Below, in pieces: positions 36,883 to 45,503 of a stretch of DNA of 64,000 nucleotides. The number at the start of each line of letters is the position of its first letter. Positions within the stretch are counted from its first letter, which is position 1. The DNA is taken from NCBI GenBank assembly GCA_020135845.1, contig JACHTQ010000008.1, positions 1 to 64,000 on the forward strand, read 5' to 3'. Source of the DNA: Campylobacter sp. W0018. Its GTDB lineage: Bacteria > Campylobacterota > Campylobacteria > Campylobacterales > Campylobacteraceae. The notes under the pieces were generated by a model. It made no database searches. It saw nothing but the letters and a program-made list of their open reading frames with translations, and was not told where the DNA came from. Both the position numbers and the translations under genes were made by a program.

Positions 36883-38192
36883 AAAATTTCAAAAACAGCG
36901 GCATAGAATGGCTTGGCGAAATTCCAGAACATTGGGAAATGAAACCGCTTAGGGCAATTTTTAACCAAAGAAATGAACAAAATAAAGTTTTAGAGTTGCA
37001 AACCATTCTTTCTTTGGTTAAAGATGTTGGTGTAATTCCATACGAAGAAAAAGGAAATATAGGTAATAAATCAAAAGATGATTTGCAAGGTTATAAAATT
37101 GCAAGAATTAATGATTTGGTTTTAAATAAAATGAATGCTGTTATTGGTTCTTTAGGTGTCTCTAAATATAATGGTTTAGTAAGCCCTATTTATTTAGTTT
37201 TATATATTAATGATTTTAATAAAATAATAAATTATTATTCTTATATTTTTCAAACAAAAACTGTTCAAAAATTTTTACGTAAATTTGCATATGGAATTAT
37301 GGAAATTAGGGAAAGTATAGAATTTATAGATTTTAAAAAGATGCTCTTGCCACTTCCACCATTAAAAGAGCAAGAGCAAATCGCAAATTTCTTGGATGAA
37401 AAATGCGAAAAAATCCAAAATTTTATAGAGAAAAAAGAAAAACTCCTCTCGCTTTTGCAAGAACAAAAACAAGCCCTGATAAATGAAACCATCACCAAAG
37501 GGCTTGATAAAAATGTAAAATTAAAAAACAGCGGCATAGAATGGCTTGGCGAAATTCCAGAACATTGGGAAGTAAGAAAGTTAAAAATGCTTTTTTCTTT
37601 TGGAAATGGATTAAATATAACAAAAGCAGATTTTATTTCCTTTGGAATTCCTTGTATTAGCTATGGAGAAATTCATTCAAAATATCCTTGTCATCTCGAT
37701 TTATCAGTACATAAACTTCCGTTTGTAAGTGAAACATATCTTAACGATAAACCACAGTCGCTTTTATCAAAAGGAGATTTTGTTTTCGCGGATACTTCTG
37801 AAGATATAGAAGGCTCAGGAAATTTTACATGTATTCAATCTAATATACCTCTTTTTGCAGGATATCATACAATTATTTTGAGATCAAAAACTCAAATTTA
37901 TTCTTTATATTTTTCATTTTTGTTTGATTCGATATTTGTAAGAAATCAAATCAGGGAAAAAGTTTGGGGAGTAAAGGTTTTTAGTATTACAAAATCTATT
38001 TTAAAAGAAGTTCAATGCTTTATCCCACCATTAAAAGAGCAAGAGCAAATCGCAAATTTCTTAGATGAAAAATGCGAAAAAATCGACTCTCTTATAACAA
38101 AAATCAAAAAGCAAATCGAACTCATAAAAGAATACAAAACCACACTCATAAACGAAGCCATCTGCGGCAGAATGAATTTAAACAAAGGGTAA
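36879..38192 (+). CDS. hsdS: Type I restriction-modification specificity subunit HsdS
   Basis: A 437-aa specificity subunit with two target-recognition domains in tandem. Each half opens with the same block, NSGIEWLGEIPEHWE (near residues 5 and 216), and closes with the same conserved coil LPPLKEQEQIANFLDEKCEKI-like (near residues 160 and 382). The TRDs between them differ, so a bipartite site is read. The shared blocks are also near-identical at DNA level (see the repeats), which would allow recombination to change specificity. Intact. It is coupled to hsdM and followed within 3 bases by the accessory gene. Confidence 0.95.
   Translation: MKNFKNSGIEWLGEIPEHWEMKPLRAIFNQRNEQNKVLELQTILSLVKDVGVIPYEEKGNIGNKSKDDLQGYKIARINDLVLNKMNAVIGSLGVSKYNGLVSPIYLVLYINDFNKIINYYSYIFQTKTVQKFLRKFAYGIMEIRESIEFIDFKKMLLPLPPLKEQEQIANFLDEKCEKIQNFIEKKEKLLSLLQEQKQALINETITKGLDKNVKLKNSGIEWLGEIPEHWEVRKLKMLFSFGNGLNITKADFISFGIPCISYGEIHSKYPCHLDLSVHKLPFVSETYLNDKPQSLLSKGDFVFADTSEDIEGSGNFTCIQSNIPLFAGYHTIILRSKTQIYSLYFSFLFDSIFVRNQIREKVWGVKVFSITKSILKEVQCFIPPLKEQEQIANFLDEKCEKIDSLITKIKKQIELIKEYKTTLINEAICGRMNLNKG
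36891..36938 (+). repeat. hsdS internal repeat A, copy 1
   Basis: 48 bases identical to 37524-37571. It encodes the conserved NSGIEWLGEIPEHWE block that opens the first target-recognition domain. Confidence 0.95.
37356..37415 (+). repeat. hsdS internal repeat B, copy 1
   Basis: 60 bases matching 38025-38084 with one mismatch (CTTGGAT against CTTAGAT). It encodes the PPLKEQEQIANFLDEKCEKI coil that closes the first target-recognition domain. Confidence 0.95.
37524..37571 (+). repeat. hsdS internal repeat A, copy 2
   Basis: Identical to 36891-36938; opens the second target-recognition domain, in the same reading frame. Confidence 0.95.
38025..38084 (+). repeat. hsdS internal repeat B, copy 2
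   Basis: Matches 37356-37415 with one mismatch; closes the second target-recognition domain. Confidence 0.95.
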
Positions 38193-38194
38193 AA

Positions 38195-39154
38195 ATGGAA
38201 GAAGATAGATTAGAAGATATAAAACAAAATTTTCAAATTCATTATTATTTTGATGATAATTCTCACTCAATGAATGCTTTTGTTCGCAATGCTATGGAAA
38301 AAGATCTATTAAAATTGATTAGTGAAGTTGGAAGAACGCTAAATATTAATATGCAAATAAATAGTGAAGTTAAAAAAGAGGGTGGTTTAATAGATGCTTT
38401 TAATTTAACGATTGTATTAAGCGTGGGTAGTGCAGCGGCTATATATTTTAGAACATCTATAAATCAAATTATAACTTATTATTTTACAGGTGGATTTTAT
38501 AAAAATAAAGACACAATATTAAACAATGCATTAAAAGAAGAGGAGCTGAAAAGAAGTAAAATTCAAACAGAAAAAGCAGAATTGGAATCAAGAATACTTA
38601 AAGAATATAATGCTTTAGAGGCAAACCATAAGTTAAATAGAAACATATCTAATTTTTACAAAAAAGCAAAAAATTATGAAAAAATTAAAAAAATAGGATA
38701 TCAATTTAATAATTCAAATGAGTTATGTATTGAACGAAATCAATTTAAATCTTTTATTATTGATGGAAATAAAGATATGGAAGTTGTTGAAGATGCCGAT
38801 ATTGAAATTATATCACCTGTATTAAAAGAAGGTAAATATAAATGGAGAGGTATTTATAACGGAGAAAAAATTGATTTTAGTATGGGTGATAGCGGTTTTA
38901 AAAATGCTGTCATTGGACAAGAATATAATTTTATTAATGGGACGACTATTAATTGTCAATTGGAAATCAGCAGAACTTTTGATGATTATGGAGAAGAAAT
39001 TAAAACATTATACAGAGTAAAAAAAGTTTATGGTATAAAAACTAATGATATTATCACAACTACAAAATTTGGTCAAAAGAGAAGAAAACAAAAAGAAGAA
39101 AGTTTGGAGCCAACTTTATTTGATTTCGCGAAAGATAGCAAGGAACAACAATGA
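38195..39154 (+). CDS. Accessory membrane-anchored protein within the type I RM locus
   Basis: A 319-aa protein between hsdS and hsdR. I cannot name its family with confidence. The N terminus (about 1-65) has HSMNAFVRNAMEKDLLKLI and LNINMQINSEVKKEGGLID; a membrane helix follows near 72-97 (FNLTIVLSVGSAAAIYFR), then a lysine/glutamate coiled coil (about 115-170) and a C-terminal beta-rich domain with KWRGIYNGEKIDFSMGD. Similar N-terminal blocks occur, as I recall, in unannotated proteins of defence loci. The ATG at 38195 lies 2 bases after the hsdS stop, and its end overlaps hsdR by 4 bases. In C. jejuni, extra genes inside hsd loci are known as rlo genes, with unknown roles. Confidence 0.8.
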   Translation: MEEDRLEDIKQNFQIHYYFDDNSHSMNAFVRNAMEKDLLKLISEVGRTLNINMQINSEVKKEGGLIDAFNLTIVLSVGSAAAIYFRTSINQIITYYFTGGFYKNKDTILNNALKEEELKRSKIQTEKAELESRILKEYNALEANHKLNRNISNFYKKAKNYEKIKKIGYQFNNSNELCIERNQFKSFIIDGNKDMEVVEDADIEIISPVLKEGKYKWRGIYNGEKIDFSMGDSGFKNAVIGQEYNFINGTTINCQLEISRTFDDYGEEIKTLYRVKKVYGIKTNDIITTTKFGQKRRKQKEESLEPTLFDFAKDSKEQQ

Positions 39155-42084
39155 CTAATTACCAAGAAAAAGATTTTGAAGAATTTATAGAATCATACCT
39201 GATAAACCAAAATGGCTATATAAAAAGAAGCTCTCAAGATTATGATAAAAATTTAAGTCTTGATGTAGAGCTTTTTGAAAAATTTTTACAAGCTACGCAA
39301 AATAAAGCATTGGAAGAGCTTAAAAAGCGTTTGGGTGAAGACTATAAAAAAGAAATTTATAAGCGTGTTTCTTCACAAATTCAAAATAAAGGCATGCTTA
39401 AAGCTTTGCAAACTTATGTAGAGATCAAAGGGGTAAAAATCCATCTAGCCTTTTCAAAGCCAAATACCGATGCAAATGAGCAAAGTTTGTATAATTATAC
39501 GCAAAATATTTTTTCAGTTGTTCGTCAGTTGTATTATAGCACTTACAATAAAAACTCACTTGATATGGTGATATTTTTAAACGGCCTACCCATCATCACC
39601 TTAGAACTTAAAAATTACCTTACCGGACAAAATGTATATGATGCTATAAATCAATACAAAGAAGATAGGGATCCAAAAGAGCCCATATTTAGTCATTCTA
39701 TCATACATTTTGCCTTAGATAGTGATCTTTGTTATATGAGCACTAAGCTACAAAAAAATGCTACGAAATTTTTACCTTTCAATCGCGGATTAAATAATTC
39801 AAGCGGTAAAATAGGACTGCCAAGCGGAGCCGGTAACCCACCAAGCGAGGGGATGAAAACGGCATATTTATGGGAAGAGATCTTTAAAAAAGATACTTTA
39901 ATGGATTTGTTTTTTAATTTTGTGCAAATTTTAAAAGATAAAGATGCAGTAATATTTCCTCGATATCATCAATTTGATCTTGTTAAAAAACTGCTTAAGG
40001 ATCTTAAAGAAAATGGAGTAGGAAAACGCTACTTGATCCAACACAGTGCAGGAAGTGGAAAGAGTAATTCTATAGCTTGGCTTGCGCACAATCTTGTAAG
40101 CTTGCATAGAATGCAAAATGAGAAATTAAAAAATGTTTTTGATACTACCATAGTAGTAACCGATAGAAAGATTCTTGATCGACAAATTCAAGACACGATC
40201 AAAGCTTTTGAAAATAAAGAAGGTGTGGTAGAGGCTATCACGCAAGGAAGCAAGCAGCTTAAAAATGCTTTAGAAGAGGGTAAAAAGATCATCATCACTA
40301 CCATTCAAAAATTTCCATATATCTTAGATGAAGTCAAAGAATTTAAAGATAAAAATTTTGCCATTATCATCGATGAAGCGCATTCTAGCCAAGGTGGAAA
40401 AAATACAGAAAAAATGTCAGAGGTTATCAGAAGCAAAAGTGCTGAAGAAAATGAGAATTTAGAAGATGAGATTATCGAGCTTATCAAAAGTAAAAAATTT
40501 CAACCTAACGCATCGTATTTTGCATTTACAGCGACACCAAAATCGACAACTTTAGAAATGTTTGGAAATGCTTGTATGGTTGATGGCGTTAAGCAATTTA
40601 TCCCTTTTCATCTTTATCCTATGAAACAAGCTATAGAAGAGAAGTTTATACTTGATGTGCTTAAAGGATACACCACTTATAAAAGTTACTATAAAATCGT
40701 ATCAAACACAAATGAAAATCCAAAATACGATAAAAAACGAGCTAACGCAAAATTAAAAGCCTATGTGCAAGGCAATATCGAAGCCATAGAAGAAAAGTCA
40801 AAAATCATGATCGAGCATTTCTTTCAAAATAGCTTTAAAAAGATCGCAGCAAAGGCAAAGGCTATGGTTGTTACTAGCTCAAGAGAAAATGCTGTGAAGT
40901 ATTATTTGACTTTTAAAAGGTATTTAAGCCAATATTATCCTCAATTTAAAGCCATAGTGGCTTTTTCTGGGGATTTAAATTTTGAAGGTAAAACTTATAG
41001 CGAAAGTTCTTTAAATGGTTTTTCAGAATCTATTTTAAAAGAAAAATTTAAAAAAGATGAGTATCGTTTTTTGATCGTTGCACAAAAGTATCAAACCGGA
41101 TTTGATGAACCGCTTTTGCATACAATGTATGTTGATAAAGCCTTAAGTGGAATCAGTGCCGTTCAAACCTTATCAAGACTTAATAGAATTTGCCAAAACA
41201 AATTCGATACTTTCGTTTTAGATTTTGTCAATACTCATGAAGATATAGAAAAATCTTTTAGTGTTTTTTATAAACAAACTTATTTATTTAAAGATATAGA
41301 TAGTGAGGATAAAATTTACGATCTTAAAGCAGAGCTTAATAGCTATGAAATTTATACTCAAATAGAAATCGACGATTTTGCTAGTGCTATTTTAAGACGA
41401 GAAAGAGAAAATATCATCCATGCTAAATTAGATCAAATGATAATGCGTTTTAACGCAAAAGATGAAGAAGTAAAAATAGATTTTTACAATAAAGCAAAAA
41501 AATACATCAATGCCTATTCTTTTCTTGCACAAATTTTGCCTTATGAGGATAGTGAATTAGAAAAACTCAATATCTTACTTAAAAAACTTATTTCTAAGAT
41601 CATCTTGCCAAAAGCACAAGCTATGGGTGAAATTTTAGATAATGTGAGCTTAGAGGCTTATCGTATAGAGCTTGAAGCAACTAAAGATATCGTTTTAAAA
41701 GGCAATGGAGAGCTAAAGCCTAACACCCTTAATACTTCCAATAAACCCCAAAGTCAATTAGAAGAACTTCTTAATATCATAAAAGAATTCAATACCAAGC
41801 AAGGCGGTATAAATTTTGAAGAAGAAAATGAAAGAGCGGAAATTCTTTATAATATCAAAAATGAAATTATAGAAAATGAAGAAGATCGCAATTCTTTAAA
41901 ATCTGCAGATATTCAAAATGCTCATGTTAGATTTAAAGAAATTTTTAATGATAAATTTCAGGAAGTCTTGTTTTTAAATTCGGTTTTTTTCAATGAAATT
42001 AACAATAACTCCAATTTCAAAGACAAGATTATAAATAAAATGTTTAATATGATCCGCGAAGAAATCAAAGAACATGTATCATAA
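39151..42084 (+). CDS. hsdR: Type I restriction endonuclease subunit HsdR
   Basis: A 977-aa translocase and nuclease. The N-terminal PD-(D/E)XK nuclease is visible as LDMVIFLNGLPIITLELKN (Asp138, and Glu152-X-Lys154). The SF2 motor follows, with Walker A SAGSGKSN (299-306), DEAH (408-411), FTATP, and SRLNR-type motif VI (TLSRLNRICQNK). The C-terminal helical domain is long and charged. HsdR cuts distant from the unmethylated HsdS site after DNA translocation. It is intact, as are hsdM and hsdS, so the system may be active. The start overlaps the accessory gene in ATGA. Confidence 0.97.
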   Translation: MTNYQEKDFEEFIESYLINQNGYIKRSSQDYDKNLSLDVELFEKFLQATQNKALEELKKRLGEDYKKEIYKRVSSQIQNKGMLKALQTYVEIKGVKIHLAFSKPNTDANEQSLYNYTQNIFSVVRQLYYSTYNKNSLDMVIFLNGLPIITLELKNYLTGQNVYDAINQYKEDRDPKEPIFSHSIIHFALDSDLCYMSTKLQKNATKFLPFNRGLNNSSGKIGLPSGAGNPPSEGMKTAYLWEEIFKKDTLMDLFFNFVQILKDKDAVIFPRYHQFDLVKKLLKDLKENGVGKRYLIQHSAGSGKSNSIAWLAHNLVSLHRMQNEKLKNVFDTTIVVTDRKILDRQIQDTIKAFENKEGVVEAITQGSKQLKNALEEGKKIIITTIQKFPYILDEVKEFKDKNFAIIIDEAHSSQGGKNTEKMSEVIRSKSAEENENLEDEIIELIKSKKFQPNASYFAFTATPKSTTLEMFGNACMVDGVKQFIPFHLYPMKQAIEEKFILDVLKGYTTYKSYYKIVSNTNENPKYDKKRANAKLKAYVQGNIEAIEEKSKIMIEHFFQNSFKKIAAKAKAMVVTSSRENAVKYYLTFKRYLSQYYPQFKAIVAFSGDLNFEGKTYSESSLNGFSESILKEKFKKDEYRFLIVAQKYQTGFDEPLLHTMYVDKALSGISAVQTLSRLNRICQNKFDTFVLDFVNTHEDIEKSFSVFYKQTYLFKDIDSEDKIYDLKAELNSYEIYTQIEIDDFASAILRRERENIIHAKLDQMIMRFNAKDEEVKIDFYNKAKKYINAYSFLAQILPYEDSELEKLNILLKKLISKIILPKAQAMGEILDNVSLEAYRIELEATKDIVLKGNGELKPNTLNTSNKPQSQLEELLNIIKEFNTKQGGINFEEENERAEILYNIKNEIIENEEDRNSLKSADIQNAHVRFKEIFNDKFQEVLFLNSVFFNEINNNSNFKDKIINKMFNMIREEIKEHVS

Positions 42085-43081
42085 ATTTGATCTTTGCGAT
42101 GGCAAAGAAAGACTCAAAGCTAAAAGAGCACAAGGCAAATACGAAATATTTCTCAATGAAAATGAAGAAAGCTATAAGAATTTCAAAGTTCCTTTTAAAG
42201 AGGTTTTAAAGTATTACTACCTTTACCCTAAAAATGCCATTGCCCCTTTTAAACTTCCTTTTTATAAACCTAACTTAAGCGATTTTGATGCCCCACATAT
42301 TGCTTGGCTGGGGCATTCTTCGCTTTTTGTGAGTTTTAAAAAATATAAAATCTTAATCGATCCGATTTTCAACACTCACGCTTCGCCTTTTTCTTTTATC
42401 AACCGTGCTTTTAAAAATGCTCCTGTTTATAGTGCGGATGATTTTGGCGACATTTTTGCAGTGATCATTACACATTCTCATTTTGATCATTTGGACGCAA
42501 AAAGCGTAAAAGCTTTAAAGCATAGGGCGAAATTTTTCATCACACCTTTAAAAGTGGGAAATTATCTTAAAAGTTATGGAGTGAGTGAAAAAAAGATCAT
42601 AGAGCTTGATTGGTGGGATGGAATAGAATTTGATGATTTAAATATCATCGCAACACCTTCGCAGCATAGCTCTAGCCGTGGAGACGGTAAAAATAAAACC
42701 CTTTGGGCGTCTTTTGTGATGGAATTTAAAAGCGTGGGTAAAAAAGTGTTTTTTAGCGGCGATGGTGGTTATTTTACGCATTTTAAAAAAATCGGAGAAT
42801 ATTTTAAAGAATTTGATCTTGTTTGCCTTGAAAGTGGTCAATTTAACAAAGCTTGGCCTTTTTCGCATTCTTTTCCGGATCAAATTTTGCAAGAAGCAAA
42901 AGATCTCAATGCAAAGGCTTTGATGCCTATACATTAGGGAAGATTTTTAGCGGGAACTCATGCTTGGAATGAGGTTGTAGAATTTTTGTATAAAAATCTC
43001 GATATCGCCTTTATAACGCCTAAAATGGGCGAGGGCTATAAAATAGGCGATGAATTCAAGCAGGATTTTTGGTGGAGATAA
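42074..43081 (+). pseudogene. Metallo-beta-lactamase-fold hydrolase interrupted by an amber codon
   Basis: The readable frame is that of an UlaG/NAPE-PLD-like metallo-hydrolase. It has HIAWLGHSSLFV, LIDPIF, the metal motif THSHFDHLD (His134, His136, Asp138, His139), and FFSGDGGY. At codon 288 a TAG follows MPIH, where relatives usually read PIHWG; TGG to TAG is one base change. After it the same frame goes on for 47 more codons (GRFLAGTHAWNEVVEFLYKN to DFWWR) and ends at TAA 43079-43081. The final metal His region is lost in the truncated protein, so it is probably inactive. The ATG overlaps the hsdR stop. A sequencing error at one base is the alternative. Confidence 0.8.
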
Positions 43082-43091
43082 AGGAGAAATG

Positions 43092-43445
43092 ATGAAAATA
43101 ACTCAATGGAATAAGGCAAATTTTAGTCCAAAAGAGGTTAAAATCAATGTTTTAATCGATGATGAAAGAAGTAAAGAAATACAAATTTTACTTGCTAAAG
43201 ATAGTATTATGAGAGAACATAAAGCTCCATTTGCAATACACGTTCAAGTTTTAAGCGGCAAAATTTGGTTTGAAGTTCAAGGGCAAAAATTGCAATTAAA
43301 TACCTTAGATATGATCAGTTTGGAAGCTAATATCCCTCATTCTTTAGGCGGATTGGAAGATTCTATAATAAGACTTAGTTTGAGTAAATCAGATAATATC
43401 CAAAGAATAAATGCTATTCTTAAAAAACCTAAGGTGCAAATTTAA
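43092..43445 (+). CDS. Small cupin-domain protein
   Basis: A 117-aa single-domain beta-barrel protein. MREHKAPFAIHVQVLSGKIWFEVQGQ and LNTLDMISLEANIPHSLGGLEDS fit the two cupin motifs, with His in REHKAPF and IPHSL as possible metal ligands. The function is unknown; such proteins often bind a metal and a small ligand. The ATG at 43092 has AAGGAG 5 bases upstream; another ATG 3 bases earlier is less well spaced. It is convergent with aspB, 36 bases from the aspB stop. Confidence 0.8.
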   Translation: MKITQWNKANFSPKEVKINVLIDDERSKEIQILLAKDSIMREHKAPFAIHVQVLSGKIWFEVQGQKLQLNTLDMISLEANIPHSLGGLEDSIIRLSLSKSDNIQRINAILKKPKVQI

Positions 43446-43481
43446 CAAAATAAATTTTTATTAAATTTGCAATGAATTTAA

Positions 43482-44651
43482 TCAATTATAATTTTTTATA
43501 AATTTAGCGATTCTCTCTAGGCCTTTTTTGATCAAATCTTCACTTGTAGCATAAGAAATTCTAAAATATCCATCCATACCAAAACCAACCCCTGGAACGA
43601 CGGCTACTTTTTCTTCTTCAAGTAATTTTTTGCAAAATTTCATAGAATCTTTTTCGATTTTTTGGATATTGATAAAAAGATAAAAAGCACCTTCGGGCTT
43701 ATAAAAACTGATATTTGGAATTTTTTCTAAGATCTCTAAGGCTATGTTGCGACGTTTTTCAAAGGCTTGACGCATGGTTTCTATATCTTGATCGCATTCT
43801 CCAGTAAGTGCAGGAATGGCGGCGTATTGTATAACCGAGCAAATATTTGAAGTACTTTGCCCTTGCAATCTTTTAACAGCAGAAATTAATTCTTTATTTT
43901 TGCTAGCCATATAGCCAAATCTCCAGCCAGGCATAGCACCGCATTTGCTAAGCCCATTGATCGTTACGGTGCGTTTTAAGGTATCTTCATTTAAACTTGC
44001 AAATGCCGTAATTTCGGTATTATCATAAGAAAGTTTTTCATAAATTTCATCACTTAAAACTACGATATTTGTATTTTTTAAGATTTCAGCGATCTCTAAA
44101 AGTTCTTTTTTGCTATAAATTGAACCTATAGGATTTGATGGGGAATTTAGCATCAAAACTTTTGTTTTTGGAGTGATAGTCTTTTGAAGTTGTTCAGCGG
44201 TAATCTTAAAGCCATTTTCCTCTAAACCCTCGATAAATACGGGTTTTCCTTCTGCAAATTTAACCATCTCCGGATAACTAACCCAATAAGGCGTAGGAAT
44301 GATAACTTCATCATCTTTTTCAACTAAACATTCTATGCATTGAAAAAGGGAATGTTTAGCGCCAACATTAATCACAATTTCACTTGTTTCATAGTCTAAA
44401 GCATTGTCTTTTTTTAATTTAGTTTGAACAGCTTTTAAAACTTCGCTAATGCCAGGAACTGCCGTATATTTTCCACAACCTTTTTCAATGGCGGCAATAG
44501 CAGCATTTTTTATAGCTTTAGGGGTGTCAAAATCAGGTTCTCCGGCTGAAAAACTGATGATATCTTCGCCTTTAGCCTTTAACTCATTTGCAAGAGAGGC
44601 TATGGCTAGAGTGATTGATTCTTCTAAAACTTGAGATCTTTTGGTTAACAT
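43482..44651 (-). CDS. aspB: Aspartate aminotransferase (class I PLP)
   Basis: A 389-aa class I aminotransferase. NSPSNPIGSIYSKKELLEIA, DEIYEKLSYD, and the PLP-lysine block TINGLSKCGAMPGWRFGY (Lys near 237) with the substrate-binding Arg at PDFDTPK... and GYFRISYATS are intact. It converts oxaloacetate and glutamate to aspartate and 2-oxoglutarate. The gene stands alone on the minus strand with its own -10. It lies next to speA as in C. jejuni, but with the 201-aa gene between. Confidence 0.95.
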   Translation of the reverse strand: MLTKRSQVLEESITLAIASLANELKAKGEDIISFSAGEPDFDTPKAIKNAAIAAIEKGCGKYTAVPGISEVLKAVQTKLKKDNALDYETSEIVINVGAKHSLFQCIECLVEKDDEVIIPTPYWVSYPEMVKFAEGKPVFIEGLEENGFKITAEQLQKTITPKTKVLMLNSPSNPIGSIYSKKELLEIAEILKNTNIVVLSDEIYEKLSYDNTEITAFASLNEDTLKRTVTINGLSKCGAMPGWRFGYMASKNKELISAVKRLQGQSTSNICSVIQYAAIPALTGECDQDIETMRQAFEKRRNIALEILEKIPNISFYKPEGAFYLFINIQKIEKDSMKFCKKLLEEEKVAVVPGVGFGMDGYFRISYATSEDLIKKGLERIAKFIKNYN

Positions 44652-44671
44652 ATATTTCCTTTTTTATTTTT

Positions 44672-44677
44672 ATTTTA
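44672..44677 (-). promoter_or_regulatory. -10 box for aspB
   Basis: Minus-strand TAAAAT preceded by GGA, about 20 bases before the aspB ATG, with AAAGGAAA as ribosome site between. Confidence 0.45.
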
Positions 44678-44729
44678 TCCAAAAAATACATGGTTTAATA
44701 CAAGAAGATAAAAAAATAAACAAAAAAAT

Positions 44730-44752
44730 AAAAAGCGTGAAAAATGGTAATA
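44730..44752 (+). repeat. 23-bp direct repeat, left copy
   Basis: An exact 23-base match to 45457-45479, with the core AGCGTGAAAAATGGTAATA. Both copies have AATAAACAAAAA just upstream. Together they bracket the 201-aa gene. Confidence 0.9.
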
Positions 44753-44824
44753 TATTTCAATTTTATATTGTTTTTAATTGATTAAATATTATATTTTTAT
44801 TATAAATTTTAAGAAATGCTTTTA

Positions 44825-44830
44825 TATAAT
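44825..44830 (+). promoter_or_regulatory. -10 box for the 201-aa gene
   Basis: TATAAT 34 bases before the ATG at 44864, with AAAAAGGAAAG as ribosome site. The promoter lies inside the repeat-bracketed segment, so the inserted unit brings its own start signal. Confidence 0.55.
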
Positions 44831-44863
44831 CTTTTAATCTAAATTAACCAAAAAAGGAAAGTA

Positions 44864-45469
44864 ATGATTGATTTAGTTTTGGATACTTTAAAAAAATATG
44901 AAAATTTAGAAAGTTATGAACATTATAGAAAACAAGAAAAACTAATAGAGGAAATTTTTCAAGAAAATTCTAAAAATGATAATGAAAAATCCATACTTTT
45001 AAAAGTTTGCGTTTTAGATAGTTTTTATAGCACTAATTTAAGAATGCGTGGAATTTATGAAGTTTCTAAACATATTTTATCTTTAAACATTGACAAAGAC
45101 TTAAAAGAAAAAAATATTAACGTGATAGAAAAGATTGCCAACTTTAAAGATACAAAAGGAAAGCAATGTTTTTTATATTCTTTTGCAAGTAAATATTGTT
45201 TTCACCACGATCAAGAAAGTTATGTTATTTATGATAAATTTGTGCAAAAAAGCTTAATTAATTTTTTTACTAAAGAGCGCTTTTGTGATTTTGAAATTAC
45301 AGGTGAAACACTAAAAAAATATGAAAATTTAATCAAGGCTATAGAAAGCTTTAGGAGTTTTTATAAGTTGGATGATTTTAACAACAGACAAATAGATCAT
45401 TTTTTATGGCTTTATGGTAAAGATGAAGAAGAGAGGAATAAAAGAAATAAAAATAAACAAAAAGCGTGA
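44864..45469 (+). CDS. Unknown protein bracketed by direct repeats
   Basis: A 201-aa protein. The centre has VLDSFYSTNLRMRGIYEVSKHIL, LYSFASKYCFHHDQESYVIYDKF and DFNNRQIDHFLWLYGK. The pattern of a short helical unit, an SFASKYC-H-YD-type block and a final helix recalls uncharacterised proteins seen beside restriction genes, but I cannot assign a domain with certainty. There is no signal peptide or membrane segment. The C terminus is very basic (NKRNKNKQKA). It is convergent with speA. The last 13 bases overlap the right copy of the direct repeat, and AT-rich composition is like that of accessory DNA. In C. jejuni, as I recall, cysE occupies this place between aspB and speA. Confidence 0.75.
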   Translation: MIDLVLDTLKKYENLESYEHYRKQEKLIEEIFQENSKNDNEKSILLKVCVLDSFYSTNLRMRGIYEVSKHILSLNIDKDLKEKNINVIEKIANFKDTKGKQCFLYSFASKYCFHHDQESYVIYDKFVQKSLINFFTKERFCDFEITGETLKKYENLIKAIESFRSFYKLDDFNNRQIDHFLWLYGKDEEERNKRNKNKQKA

Positions 45470-45479
45470 AAAATGGTAA
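45457..45479 (+). repeat. 23-bp direct repeat, right copy
   Basis: Exact match to 44730-44752. This copy includes the last codons and stop of the 201-aa gene. Confidence 0.9.
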
Positions 45480-45503
45480 TACTTGGAAAAGAAAAATTAA
45501 AAT

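Noticed and set aside
38072..38194. An upstream extension of the accessory gene into hsdS
   Set aside because: It runs in a different frame through the hsdS coil; the ATG at 38195 directly after the hsdS stop is the natural start.
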